From: Acidobacteriota bacterium
GTDB taxonomy: Bacteria; Acidobacteriota; Terriglobia; Acidiferrales; UBA7541
Direction of reading: 5' to 3'
DNA: 64,000 bases
NCBI GenBank assembly: GCA_021324935.1
Contig: JAJPIE010000075.1
Span: 92,183 to 156,182, forward strand
Made by a program: the position numbers and the translations under genes. Each line of letters starts with the position of its first letter. The first letter of the stretch is position 1. Positions 33,919-44,200 of the stretch are shown here, piece by piece. The notes under the pieces were generated by a model that had not been told where the DNA came from, searched no databases, and was given only the letters and a program-made list of their open reading frames with translations.

Positions 33919-35382
33919 ATGGCCCAAAAGCGTATCCTGATCGTCGACGACGACAAGCTCGTCCGCTGGACACTTACCCAAAAGTGTACAGAATTTGGAT
34001 ACCTCTCGCTGGAAGCAGCTTCTGGTGAGGAAGCGCTGCGTATGCTCCAAACCGAGCAGGTGGACGCGATCCTGCTCGACGTGCATCTCCCCGATTTGAG
34101 CGGCATCGAGGTTCTCGACAAGCTGAAAAACGCCGGCGAAACGCGCAGCGTGATCATGATGACCGCCGATCCGCAGCTTGACGACGTGAAAGCCGCGCTG
34201 CGCCTGGGCGCGTACGATTTCATCAGCAAACCGATCAATTTCGATGAACTCAGCGTAACCCTGCAGAACGCGCTGGATGCGGGTGAACTCCGCACCGAGG
34301 TGGAATCGCTTCGCGGAGAAGTTCGGCGGCGCGCCGGATACCATGAGGTGATTGGCGTTTCTCGCAAGATCACCGAGCTGATGAAATTTGTCTATAAGGT
34401 CGCCTCCAGCGAGGCCACCACCATTCTGATTCAAGGCGAAAGCGGCACCGGTAAAGACCTGGTTGCCAAGGCGATTCACTATCGCAGCAACCGCTCCGAA
34501 AAGCCATTTGTGGCCATCAACTGCTCGGCAATTCCAGAAACGCTGATGGAGGCGGAGCTGTTCGGCCATGAAAAAGGCGCGTTCACCGACGCCAAAGCCA
34601 TGAAAAAAGGCTTGTTTGAAGTCGCCGACGGCGGCACGCTGTTCCTCGATGAAATTGGCGAACTTTCTCCCCTGCTTCAGGCTAAATTGCTGCGCGTCTT
34701 GGAAGACCAGGTGATTCGCCGCGTCGGCGGTGTGCGCGATATCCAGGTGGATGTGCGCGTCATCGCCGCCTCGAACCGCGATTTGGAGCGCGAAGTCCGC
34801 GAAGCCCGCTTCCGCCAGGATCTCTACTACCGCCTCGCGATCATCTCCATCTTCCTGCCCTCCCTGCGCGAACGGAAGGAAGACATTCTCCCCCTCGTGG
34901 ACTTCTTCGTCGCCCATTACAACAAGAAATTCCGCAAGTCCGTACACGGCCTGTCCGAGAACACGCGCCGCCTGCTTCTGAACTACGATTGGCCGGGAAA
35001 CGTCCGCGAACTCAAGAACGCTCTGGAACGCGCGATGATCCTCGAAGAAGGCAATCTGCTGAAGCCCGACGATCTGCCCTTCTCCGTCGCCACGGGCCGC
35101 AGCGGTCCGGTGATGATTGACAAGGTCGCGGCAGCGCCCGTGGAATCGCCCGCTGCCCCTGGCAAGCGCCGCTTGCCGCCGCTTTCGATTCCCGAAGGCG
35201 GCACTTCCCTGGAGGACGTCGAACACGCACTGGTGGAACTCGCGTTGCAACAATCCCACGGCAACCAAATCAAGGCGGCGAAACTGCTCAACATCAGCCG
35301 CGATGCGCTGCGTTACAAAATGAAGAAATTTGGCCTCAGCCACAACGAAGAAGAAGAGCCTGCCACGCCGACCAACCCGTGA
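33919..35382 (+). CDS. NtrC-family sigma-54-dependent response regulator
   Basis: This 487-residue regulator contains a receiver domain (residues 4-120; DDD at the N-terminus, phosphoacceptor in AILLDVHLPD). It also has an AAA+ sigma-54 activation domain with Walker A GESGTGKDLVAKAIH, the sigma-54-contacting loop GAFTDA and Walker B GTLFLDEIGEL. The C-terminal Fis-type helix-turn-helix includes NQIKAAKLLNISRDALRYK. It forms a two-component system with the kinase immediately upstream. A sigma-54 promoter is visible at 15871 in this window, but no binding site ties the two together. Confidence 0.95.
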   Translation: MAQKRILIVDDDKLVRWTLTQKCTEFGYLSLEAASGEEALRMLQTEQVDAILLDVHLPDLSGIEVLDKLKNAGETRSVIMMTADPQLDDVKAALRLGAYDFISKPINFDELSVTLQNALDAGELRTEVESLRGEVRRRAGYHEVIGVSRKITELMKFVYKVASSEATTILIQGESGTGKDLVAKAIHYRSNRSEKPFVAINCSAIPETLMEAELFGHEKGAFTDAKAMKKGLFEVADGGTLFLDEIGELSPLLQAKLLRVLEDQVIRRVGGVRDIQVDVRVIAASNRDLEREVREARFRQDLYYRLAIISIFLPSLRERKEDILPLVDFFVAHYNKKFRKSVHGLSENTRRLLLNYDWPGNVRELKNALERAMILEEGNLLKPDDLPFSVATGRSGPVMIDKVAAAPVESPAAPGKRRLPPLSIPEGGTSLEDVEHALVELALQQSHGNQIKAAKLLNISRDALRYKMKKFGLSHNEEEEPATPTNP

Positions 35383-36069
35383 CCCAGCTCACCTTGGGAT
35401 GAGTGAGAAAACACGCGTCAGAGTGAAATTCCGCAATACGGGGCGCAAGTTTCAGTTTTGGGATTTTCCTGTTTTGGCAACCTCCCTATTTTGAACTACT
35501 TAGCAGCCTGAGGAAATTGCCCCGAAAAGGAACGATAGATGCATTTCTGCATATCGCTCAGCAATTAGGCAATGGAGCGATTGTCGAAAGGCTGTGCAGT
35601 GGGCGTTCCTTTTTCGGCGTTCGGGTCTGCGGTGAAGGCTCGAAAGGATGCGCCGAGAAAGGGACGCCCACATAATAGAGTTTCGAAAAGTTTGGCAGCG
35701 GCTAGCAACGACTGCAACGACGCAGAGCTGAAACGGCCTGCAACCACCCGGTGAACGGGCTCATGACTTAGCTGGCCGCTGCCCTTGTTTTTACCCGCCT
35801 CCTCCGCCGCCCTCCCCCGCAAAGAAAGTCGAGTTCTCCCGATTTGTTGTTCATGCGCATTCTCTCGCCATTCGGCGCAGAATTCTGCGGAAGTTGGCTC
35901 AATCTTTACGCTGCTGAACAGAAATTCTTTCTAACCCGCGTGTTCTCAATGCCATTCTCCGGGAGCTATGGAACCCGAGTTGCTCCCTTCTCTTTTGGAC
36001 CTTCATCGACGATCTGAAACTCTCCGTCGCGTAGCAAGAAGCTAGTGCAGTTGGTTTGAGGAGGGAGTT
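35383..36069. other. 687-base intergenic region
   Basis: No gene is supported. The region contains a long imperfect inverted repeat (35601-35669) listed separately, a pyrimidine-rich tract near 35790-35820 and no tRNA-like structure. It separates the two-component genes from the universal stress protein gene and may hold the promoter of the latter. Confidence 0.5.
35601..35669. repeat. Long imperfect inverted repeat
   Basis: The arms GGGCGTTCCTTTTTCGGCG (35601-35619) and CGCCGAGAAAGGGACGCCC (35651-35669) pair over 19 bases with two mismatches, separated by 31 bases. It could be a REP-like element, a small mobile palindrome or a structured RNA. There is no open frame in it. Confidence 0.6.
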
Positions 36070-36987
36070 ATGCCGCACATTCTGCATCCACAGGAGAAAC
36101 CCAAGACCGAAGCAACAAAGCGCATTTCCATCAGCAAAATCCTGGTCATGACCGACTTTTCGCAAATCTCCGACCGTGCGCTGGATTATGCCATTGCCTT
36201 GGCGCGCCGCTATGACGCCCGCATCTACCTCGCTCACGTAATCACTCCGGATCCGTTCCAGTTCGCGGAACCGCAACTCGCCCAAGCCACCTATGAAAAA
36301 GTTCGCCAGGCCGCCGAGGAAGGCATGACCGATATTCTCATCTCCGGCAAGCTTCGCGGCGTTCCACATGAAGTCGTGCTGGAGGAAGGAAGCGTGTGGC
36401 CGGTGATGGAGCAACTCATCCGGAAACACGAGATCGATCTGGTGGTCACCGGGACACATGGCCGCGGCAAGGTGCAAAAGCTGCTGATCGGCTCGGTGGC
36501 CGAGGAAATTTTCCGCAAAGCGGATTGCGCCGTGCTGACGGTCGGCCCCGCCGTCCACAATGGACAACCCAACGAAGTGGAACTCAACCACATCCTGTTC
36601 GCCACAGATTTTGGACCAGGCGCCGAAAAGGCCGCCGCTTATGCCTTCTCTCTGGCCCAGGAACACAATGCAACCCTTACCCTGCTGCACGTGATTGAAA
36701 GCGCCTCTGCTCATACGGAAGAAAGCGTGGCGCGCCAGCGGGAAACCAATGTTGTCCGCATGAAGAAGCTGATGCCAGAGGGCAGCGAAAACTGGTGCAA
36801 GCCGGAATTCCGCGCTACGTTTGGCGCCGCGGCGGAGGAAATCCTGATTGCCGCGCGTGAATCGAAGGCGGATCTGATTGTCATGGGCGCCAAGGCCCGC
36901 AACAACCTCGCCGGCCATGCCCCATTGACTGTCGCCTACAACGTGGTGTCCAAAGCCACCTGCCCGGTGCTTACCGTGCGTGGCTGA
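36070..36987 (+). CDS. Tandem universal stress protein
   Basis: This 305-residue protein has two UspA domains (about residues 20-158 and 170-304). Domain 1 has the ATP-binding signature VVTGTHGRGK...LIGSVAEEI, while domain 2 has IVMGAKARNNLAGH and lacks the full Gly-rich pattern. A clear GAGGAG lies upstream of the ATG at 36070. It is a cytoplasmic stress protein of the UspE-like tandem type. Upstream lies a 687-base non-coding region. Confidence 0.92.
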   Translation: MPHILHPQEKPKTEATKRISISKILVMTDFSQISDRALDYAIALARRYDARIYLAHVITPDPFQFAEPQLAQATYEKVRQAAEEGMTDILISGKLRGVPHEVVLEEGSVWPVMEQLIRKHEIDLVVTGTHGRGKVQKLLIGSVAEEIFRKADCAVLTVGPAVHNGQPNEVELNHILFATDFGPGAEKAAAYAFSLAQEHNATLTLLHVIESASAHTEESVARQRETNVVRMKKLMPEGSENWCKPEFRATFGAAAEEILIAARESKADLIVMGAKARNNLAGHAPLTVAYNVVSKATCPVLTVRG

Positions 36988-37187
36988 GTTTGTAGTGCGT
37001 ACCCAGGAGCGGAATCCCCTTCCCCGGGATCTGCATCCCTGACCAGGGCGGCGCCAGCTCCTCCCCCCAGCCGAGCAGCGCCGCCTCTCCTATTTGGCCG
37101 TCCGGCAGCACCCTTGCACGTTCACTGTGAAATATTAGGGTGGATTTCAGGCCGCACGGTTGATCCCCCGCGTGCGGGCTTCCGTTA

Positions 37188-37535
37188 TCACGGCCTCAAC
37201 ATTGTCAGCATCATCTTGAACCGCCTCGTCGCCTTCAGCCCGTGAGGCTGGTTAGCGGGCATCAAGATTAGGTCGCCACCTTTGGCCTCAATTGGCTTGC
37301 CGGCGACGCGAATTTCCGCTTCGCCTTCCAGCATGTAAACCAACGCATCGAAGGGGGAGGTGTGTTCGGTGAGCCCTTGCCCCTCGTCGAAGGCGAACAA
37401 CGTGACGGAGCCGGCGCCCTCCTTGATCAGGGTGCGGCTCACAACCGCGCCTTCCTGGTAACTCAGGATCCCCGCCGCTCCAATGGCCTCCGCGGATGGC
37501 ATCTTTCCAGCCTTTGCAATTGTTTCCACACTCAT
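37188..37535 (-). CDS. Small cupin-domain protein
   Basis: This 115-residue protein has a single cupin beta-barrel, with motif 1 around GQGLTEHTSPFDALVYMLEG (only one His) and motif 2 around LILMPANQPHGLKA. It resembles the small regulatory-type cupins found next to redox genes. AGGGGGGAAATC lies just before the ATG at 37535. Metal or ligand binding is not predictable, because motif 1 is reduced. Confidence 0.85.
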   Translation of the reverse strand: MSVETIAKAGKMPSAEAIGAAGILSYQEGAVVSRTLIKEGAGSVTLFAFDEGQGLTEHTSPFDALVYMLEGEAEIRVAGKPIEAKGGDLILMPANQPHGLKATRRFKMMLTMLRP

Positions 37536-37610
37536 GATTTCCCCCCTGCCCCAAGTAATTGTCCCGCAAGCCCGCGAGTGCCTCGTCGCTTGCCATCACC
37601 TGGCTTTGCT

Positions 37611-38741
37611 CTATGGCATTGGATGCGCTGCCTGATCGGCGTTGGGTACCAGACGCTGGTAAACGGCATCCGGAATGGGCGAATTCCAATGCCCGGTGGC
37701 TTTGGCAAAGCCCGCCACGCTCAGGAAAAGGACCGCAATTCCCGCCGCCATCGCCCAAGCGGGCAAAGCCATCCGCCGTTTTTTCGGCATCAGCAGCTGC
37801 GGCAGGCTCATGCTCAGCGCATTCTCCGCCGGACATACCACTACGCATTCTAGGCAGCCTGTGCACTCCACCGACTGGATTTTCACCAGCTTGTCCACCG
37901 GCAAATTCGAAGGGCACGCCTTGGCGCATTTCGCGCAGTCAATGCACGGCTCCGGATTGCGGCGGATTTTCATCGGGCTGAGCCAGGAAGTCAAGCCAAG
38001 CAGGGCTCCATATGGACACAGGAACCGGCACCAGAAGTTCGGCACGAAAACCGAAGCCAAAACGAAGACGCCAAGCACAATCAGGCCGGTTTCCCCGATG
38101 TGGCGGAAGAAGTTCAGCATCTTCACATCCGCGATCAAGCCATACGGGCTTTGCATGAAGTCACGGATGCCCATTGCCGACATGGTGGAGATGGCCCAGA
38201 CGAAGAATCCCAGCAGCAGGTACTTCAGCCCGCGCAGCGGCAGATCCAGCCAGCGCGGCGGAAAAAAGTTCCGGCCGAAGAGCTGCTTCCCTGCCCGCCA
38301 AAGATATTCGGAAATCGTACCGATGGGGCAAAGCCAGCTGCAAAATGCCTTGCGAAACAAAAACGCCATCGAAAGAAATGTCAGCAGCAGAAACCTCGCC
38401 GCCGGATGTACCCGGGGAATCTCTCCGCTAAACACCCAGTATTTCAGGTTCATCAGCCCGGCGATAGGCAGCCAGCCTTCCACGCCCGCCGGCCGCGACA
38501 CCGGCACGGAGCCCGCGCCCCCCTCATACTGCCGCACCCAGAAATAAAACTGCGTGCCGATCCACACATTCAGCAACAGAAATACCGCTTGAAAACTGCG
38601 GCGGTAAATCGCGGAGTAGTCTTTCTCGATGCGCCGCGCCAGCTTTTTCTTCGATTTCACGGCTGCGGATTTCGCGGGAGTCTGCTGATGGGCGGGCTTA
38701 CTCGCTTCCGGGAGCTGTGTGACCGGGACCTGGGTTGCCAT
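37611..38741 (-). CDS. NapH/CcoG-like membrane 4Fe-4S ferredoxin
   Basis: This 376-residue membrane protein has five or six membrane helices. It carries two loop motifs CSWLCPIG and CRFLCPYG, followed by two [4Fe-4S] motifs CIDCAKCAKACP and CTGCLECVVVCP, and ends with another helix. This is the NapH/RdxA-like layout. It would oxidise quinol or relay electrons across the inner membrane to a periplasmic reductase or assembly pathway. No nap, nos or ccoN gene is nearby, so its partner is unknown. It could serve any of the multiheme cytochromes in the window. The start ATG at 38741 follows GAGGTTCC. Confidence 0.88.
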   Translation of the reverse strand: MATQVPVTQLPEASKPAHQQTPAKSAAVKSKKKLARRIEKDYSAIYRRSFQAVFLLLNVWIGTQFYFWVRQYEGGAGSVPVSRPAGVEGWLPIAGLMNLKYWVFSGEIPRVHPAARFLLLTFLSMAFLFRKAFCSWLCPIGTISEYLWRAGKQLFGRNFFPPRWLDLPLRGLKYLLLGFFVWAISTMSAMGIRDFMQSPYGLIADVKMLNFFRHIGETGLIVLGVFVLASVFVPNFWCRFLCPYGALLGLTSWLSPMKIRRNPEPCIDCAKCAKACPSNLPVDKLVKIQSVECTGCLECVVVCPAENALSMSLPQLLMPKKRRMALPAWAMAAGIAVLFLSVAGFAKATGHWNSPIPDAVYQRLVPNADQAAHPMP

Positions 38742-38882
38742 GGAGGAACCTCACAAACCAGACTAGTCCGATCCGTCACACCGCGCTGTGACTAAAGTCA
38801 CCCGCTCGTTTGCCCCGCAACTGGCCGTGCATCAGGCATTTCCACGTTGCCACGACACCCCACTTCTCCATAGAGTAGGTCC

Positions 38883-40070
38883 ATGGCTCACAGCCCAAAT
38901 TCGTTGGCTTCGCCTCGGGTCGTGAACATCGAAGACCTGCGCCGGCTGGCGGCTCGCCGCTTGCCGCGTGTCGTGTTCGAATACATGGACGGCGGTGCGG
39001 AACACGAGTGGACCCTGCGGGAGAATCCCCGGGCATTTGACGACGTGCTCTTCCGGCCACGCGCGGCTGTGGCCTTTGCCGAATGCGACCTGCGCACACG
39101 TGCGCTGGGGCACGAACTGGCGTTTCCCGCGGTGTTGGCGCCAGTGGGCTACAGCCGGCTGATGCATCCGCTCGGCGAACTGGCTGGCGCACGGGCAGCG
39201 GGAGAGTTTGGCACCGTCTTCACGCTTTCCACGATTTCCGGGCATAGGCTCGAGAATGTGAAGGCGGCGACGAAAGGTGCCGTGTGGTACCAGCTCTACT
39301 TGCTGGGCGGACGAGCGGCTGCGGAAAGCGGCATCGACCGCGCCCGGCGCGCCGGATTTTCCGCGCTGGTCATCACCGTGGATACGCCTGTCGCGGGCAT
39401 TCGTGAACGGGATCATCGCAACGGCATGAAAGCGTTGCTGGGCAACTCCGCCCTCGCGAAGCTTCCCTATTTGCCGGACCTGCTCGCCCACCCGCGCTGG
39501 CTGGCCGGATTCCTGGCCGACGGCGGCGTTCCGAAGCTCGAGAACATCGTCATCCCCGGCCAGAAACCCATGGACCTGATCGATGTATCCTCGGCGCTCG
39601 CCGATGCGGCTGTGAGCTGGGACGATCTGAAGTGGATTCGCAAAGTCTGGGATGGCCCGATTTTGGTGAAAGGCCTGCTGACGGGCGACGACGCGCGGCG
39701 CGCCATCGATGAAGGTGTCGCGGCCGTGGTTGTCTCGAATCACGGCGGACGGCAACTCGATTCCGTCTATCCGGCGATTCGCGCGCTGCCGGAAGTGGTG
39801 GCCGCGGTGAACGGCCGGATCGAAGTACTGATGGATGGCGGCATCCGCCGCGGCAGCGACATCGTGAAAGCCATCTGCCTGGGCGCCCGCGCCGTGCTGA
39901 TTGGCCGCGCCTATGCGTATGGCCTTTCCGCCGCCGGGTATCCCGGCGTGATGCGTGCTCTCGAAATTCTCCGCGCCGACGTGGACCGCACCCTGCGTCT
40001 CCTCGGCTGCTCCTCCATCGCCGCGCTCGATTCTTCCTACGTGGACTTCCCTTCCCACTGGCGGCGGTAG
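38883..40070 (+). CDS. FMN-dependent alpha-hydroxy acid dehydrogenase
   Basis: This 395-residue protein belongs to the L-lactate dehydrogenase/glycolate oxidase family. It has the N-terminal PRVVFEYMDGGAEHEWTLREN, the FMN region FPAVLAPVGYSRLMHP, Lys in ILVKGLLTGDDA, the catalytic His in VVVSNHGGRQLDS and the phosphate-binding LMDGGIRRGSDIVKA, with GARAVLIGRAY. It would oxidise L-lactate, glycolate or a related 2-hydroxy acid and pass electrons to quinone, cytochrome or O2. The neighbouring NapH-like gene is divergent. Confidence 0.93.
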   Translation: MAHSPNSLASPRVVNIEDLRRLAARRLPRVVFEYMDGGAEHEWTLRENPRAFDDVLFRPRAAVAFAECDLRTRALGHELAFPAVLAPVGYSRLMHPLGELAGARAAGEFGTVFTLSTISGHRLENVKAATKGAVWYQLYLLGGRAAAESGIDRARRAGFSALVITVDTPVAGIRERDHRNGMKALLGNSALAKLPYLPDLLAHPRWLAGFLADGGVPKLENIVIPGQKPMDLIDVSSALADAAVSWDDLKWIRKVWDGPILVKGLLTGDDARRAIDEGVAAVVVSNHGGRQLDSVYPAIRALPEVVAAVNGRIEVLMDGGIRRGSDIVKAICLGARAVLIGRAYAYGLSAAGYPGVMRALEILRADVDRTLRLLGCSSIAALDSSYVDFPSHWRR

Positions 40071-40112
40071 TTTCATCTCTCGGACCGCCGCGAATCTTTG
40101 TGCCTGAAAGCA

Positions 40113-40147
40113 AGAACCCGGGGAAGGGGTGGAATTCCCCGAGTTCT
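40113..40147. terminator. Palindrome between convergent genes
   Basis: A 13-base stem with one mismatch, AGAACCCGGGGAA (40113-40125) and TTCCCCGAGTTCT (40135-40147), lies between the convergent dehydrogenase and porin genes. It has no clean U-run, so termination would be bidirectional and weak. Confidence 0.45.
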
Positions 40148-40226
40148 GCGTTGTGATCGGTAGGATGCCGGCAAACTGCTCCCGGCTGCCACCCATCGAG
40201 AGCGGTCCTCGACTCTTCTTGCGCGC

Positions 40227-40832
40227 TTAGAACCGGAACTGCACGCCGGTCTGGAAGCGGAAATTATTCTGCGTGCTGTTGCCGCTGAGGAAGTTGTCCG
40301 TGAAGCGCGTCGGCATATAGTCGACGTCAAAGACGCGGACGGCAATATGATGCGTCACCGGCACGTCCAGGCCTCCGCCAATGGCCATCGTGAAGGCCGT
40401 TGTGGTGGGCGAGCCGCCGCACAATCCGCTGTTGTTGTTGCAGGCGTTCGTGTAGAAGTTCGAATGCCCGCCCCCGAAGAGCACTTCGCCGAAGGGCTCA
40501 AATTTTCCAACGCGATATTTCACCACCGGGCCGAACAAATACGTGAACAGATTGCCGGAAGCGCACCCCGTGAAGTTGGAAGTGCTGCTCGGGCACTCCG
40601 TGGAATTGTTGTAGCCCTGGAAGTCGGCCTTGATCCCGTAGTGACTGGTGAAAAAATAAGTGATGTCGCCGCCTCCGCCATTCAGATTCTGGCTATTCCA
40701 GACGGAACCTAGACTCGGATTGTTCCGAAACAACGAGTAATCCCCGGTGATTTCAAATTTTGGATTATCCTGAGCGAAGACACCGCCGGCAAACAAAATT
40801 ACAACTGCAAACAACCATCGAACGCGTTTCAT
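40227..40832 (-). CDS. Small outer-membrane beta-barrel protein
   Basis: This 201-residue protein has a signal peptide (MKRVRWLFAVVILFAGGVFA) and a porin-like eight-strand barrel pattern with alternating aromatic residues. It ends in NFRFQTGVQFRF with a terminal Phe. It resembles the OmpA/OprF-like 'outer membrane protein beta-barrel' family. Four cysteines lie in loop regions. Its cargo or role is unknown. Confidence 0.85.
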   Translation of the reverse strand: MKRVRWLFAVVILFAGGVFAQDNPKFEITGDYSLFRNNPSLGSVWNSQNLNGGGGDITYFFTSHYGIKADFQGYNNSTECPSSTSNFTGCASGNLFTYLFGPVVKYRVGKFEPFGEVLFGGGHSNFYTNACNNNSGLCGGSPTTTAFTMAIGGGLDVPVTHHIAVRVFDVDYMPTRFTDNFLSGNSTQNNFRFQTGVQFRF

Positions 40833-41170
40833 GTAAAAATCTCCCTTTTCTTATCGAATACAGAGACTTCGACGGATTTCCCCAAAGTGTCTGGTGAGAT
40901 AAAGACGAGGCGAGATTCAGTCGTCTCTCAAAGCGCGCGCACCGTTTGCGCCAGGCCTCCAGGCCGTCCAGAAACTTACCCAATCGGTTTTCTTACTCTT
41001 CTTTCCGGTGAGATGGCGGAAAGGTTCCCAAAGTTGTGCAGAAGATGAAAGTTTCGTCAAAAAGATTTTCCGGAATTTCGTAGATGGAACACAAAATCTG
41101 GAAGCGCAAAATGAAAATAAATAGCTACTTATCTAATGCTAATCGGGAACGGGGCAAGGGCGCGAAGCGA
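40833..41170. other. Intergenic region upstream of the small porin
   Basis: No gene is supported. The first 60 bases hold the likely promoter of the porin, and the middle is unremarkable. The end contains a strong terminator for the TonB receptor, listed separately. Confidence 0.5.
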
Positions 41171-41203
41171 AAAAAAGAGGGCAGGTGCTATATGCCTGCC
41201 CTC
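41171..41203 (-). terminator. Intrinsic terminator of the TonB receptor gene
   Basis: In the minus-strand RNA a perfect 9-base stem (41195-41203 with 41177-41185, GAGGGCAGG/CCTGCCCTC) is followed by six uridines (41176-41171). It lies 25 bases past the stop at 41228. Confidence 0.88.
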
Positions 41204-41227
41204 GATAATTGAGTTGGCCCTCGCCGC

Positions 41228-44200
41228 TTAGAATTGCAGCAGTAAGGAGAACTGAATTTGCCGCGACGAACCGAAATCGCCCGTCGGGAAGCGCGTGCTG
41301 GTAATGACTCCGAACGAACCGCTGGTCGCCGTCAGAATTGGATCGCCGAAGTTGGGATGGTTGAATAGATCGAATGTTTCTGTTCGGAACTCGAGGTTGA
41401 GACGTTCCGTAATCTTCGTGTCCTTGGTCACAGAGAAATCCAAATTCACGAAGCCGGGGCCAATGATCGCATCGCGGCCCATCGTTCCCGGAGTGCAACT
41501 CCCCGGAATGACCGGATAGGTCTTCCCGCCGGGGGTGGTCGGAGTAGCACTGAAAGTGCAAGGAATGGCCAGCGTGGCGTTTGGCGTTGCCGCGCAATCC
41601 GGAATCGTCGGATTTGCACCCTGTAGTGGGCCATTAAAGTTCTGGCAGAGCACCGCATTTGCAAAAAACTGCGAGGGATTGCCTGTGGTATGAATAGGCG
41701 CAAGCAGGTTCGGCCGCACCGTCAGAGAAACGCCGGGGCCCGGGCCGATCGCCAGCGTCGGGTTAATCGGGTTGCCGGACTGCGCCTGGAAAATCGCGCC
41801 CACCTGCCAGCCACTGACCAGGCGGTTCTTCTTGAACGGAAACCGGTAGAAGCCGCTCAATGCCAGGCGATTGCGCACATCGAATTCGGAAAGCCCGTAA
41901 TCGCCGCGGGGATTGTAAGCGTTTTGGATGACATAGGTTTCGCCGGTGGAGAGCGAGTTGTAGTCCAGCGATTTGGAATAGGTGTACGTGCCGAGCAATT
42001 CGAAATTCTGCGAGAAGTGCTTGTTCACGGTCACCCACAGCGCGTTGTAGTTGGAATTGCCGCCGCTGTTGATCTGATTGATCGTGGAAAGCGCGCAATT
42101 CGGCGCCGGTGATTGGCATTGAGTTGGCAGGACCGGACTCGTATCCGGCAGAGTGGGATAGGGCCGCGTTGCGCCGTAGAAACCGTTGGTGACGAAGGGC
42201 TGGTTGATGTTTTGCGTCAACTGAAGATGCGTTCCCTTCACGCCAACGTAAGCGACTTCCACGCCAAGATCGGCCGTGAATTGCCGCTGGATCGAGAGGT
42301 TCCAATCCTGCGCGTATGCGTTGTCGAAACCCGGGTTGATGACCGTCGGGCCCAGGCTGGTGCCACCCACCGTCGCGCCGGGATTTTCCGCCGTGATCGT
42401 CGCGTTTGCCGAACTTACCGCAACGGGGATGGCAAATGGCGGGTTGCTGCTCAACCCCGTCACGATGTTCGTCGTAGGCGCCTGGGTCATGATGGCGTAG
42501 CCCCCGCGAACCGAGGTCTTACCATCGTTAAAGGGATCCCACGCAAAGCCCAATCGGGGCTGGAAGTTCATATTGTTTTGTTGGAAAGGGCTCGGCGCCA
42601 GGAAGAGCGTTCCCGTCACCGGATCAAAGTTGGTGAAGCGCCCCTGTGACTCCGACGGCGTCGCGTTCCACGCATACCGCAGGCCAATATTCAATGTCAG
42701 GTTTGGCTTGAGCTTAAAGCTGTCCTGCGCAAAAAAGTCGTACGCCGGCTGCAGGATTTTGTCGTTGCCCGAACCAAGCTGCACGGTAAAAGTGCTGGCG
42801 CCGTCAGCAAGGAAATTGTTCAAAGAGGGATAGGTGAGGCTGCCGACATTGAACGCAATGTTGTTGTTATAGGCGCGCCGGAGTTCCGCGCCAAAGGTAA
42901 AGGTGTGGCGTCCCTTCAACCAGCTCACCGCATCGTTCAGCACCACCGTCGTGTCGCCGCGGCCTTGCGGCTCGCCAAGTGGGCCGCCGAAGCCGATCGT
43001 TCCGCCGACGTTGATGAACGGCAACCCGGAAGAGACCGGCGAGCCCGCCGGCATATTGATGTTGAAATCGGAAGGATTCAGCAAAGCGTTCGGGGTAAAG
43101 GTCAAGTGAATGCGGTTGTAACCTAACCGCACGGTGTTGCTCAGCGATGAGGAAAAGGTGTGATCTTCGCTGAAAGTCATCAACTGACGGAATCCGTCAC
43201 GCGTGTCGCCATAGCCGGGAAGGTTAGCTCCGATGGCGCCACCCGCGGTGGGCTCCTGGCGAAGATCCTTCTGCACAACATAGTAGCCGTGCAGGCGGTC
43301 GCGGTCGCTTAGTTCATAATCGATATCCGCGGAGCCCTGGTTGAGCGACACGTTGGCGAGAACGCCGCCGCTGAATAGGTTGAACGTATTGGGATCGCTT
43401 GCCGTGCCTGTGCCAACCAGGTTCGCGTTGGGTATGAGTTTAAGCAAACTCACGATTGCTGGAGCCGTTGCCGTTGCACGCTGGTCTGCACTGGGTACTG
43501 GTGTGGATACGCTCAGGCTCTGATGCTGGCGTAATCCCTCATACGCGAGGAAGAAGAACAGCTTGTTCTTCATGATGGGCCCGCCGACGTCGAACCCGAA
43601 ATCGTTGCGCTTGAAGGGCGCTTGCGGTAAGAAATTTCCGTTCTTGTCAAGGCCGACGTTATAGAAGTTCCGGGCATCGAGATCGTTGTTGCGGAAAAAC
43701 TCAAACGCTTCGCCATGGAACTCGTTGGTGCCCGACCGCGTGGCCAGGTTTACAATCGCCCCGGAATTGCGCCCATATTGCGCGGGGAAGGAAGAGTTGT
43801 CGATGCGGTATTCGGCCAGCGTGTCGATTGGCGGCTGGAACGTGATCTGGTTCTGCACCGGATCGTTCAGATTGATTCCATTGACCAGCCAGTTCGTGGT
43901 GTCCTCCCGTTGTCCGGCCGTGTTGATGCCAAACGACCCTTGCCCGCGCAAGGGGAACGAGAGGAACCCGTTCGCCGGCGGAGTCACCGTGCCCGGTGTG
44001 AGCAAGCTCAAGTCCGTGAAGTGCCGCCCGTTCAATGGAATCTGCTGCACCGTCTTATCATTGAGCACTTGCCCCATGGTGTTGCTGCTGGTCTCCACCA
44101 GCGGAGCGCCGACGGTGACTTCCACTGTCTCCGTCGCTTGCCCGATTTTCAATTGCACATTCTTGGTGACCGTCGTGGCCACCGGGAGCTTCAATCCGGT

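Noticed and set aside
33211..35343. 710-codon minus-strand open frame opposite the two-component genes
   Set aside because: Antisense to well-defined kinase and NtrC motifs, with unnatural composition for a protein.
35471..35490. TGGCAAC followed by TATTTTG as a sigma-54 promoter
   Set aside because: No GC at the -12 position.
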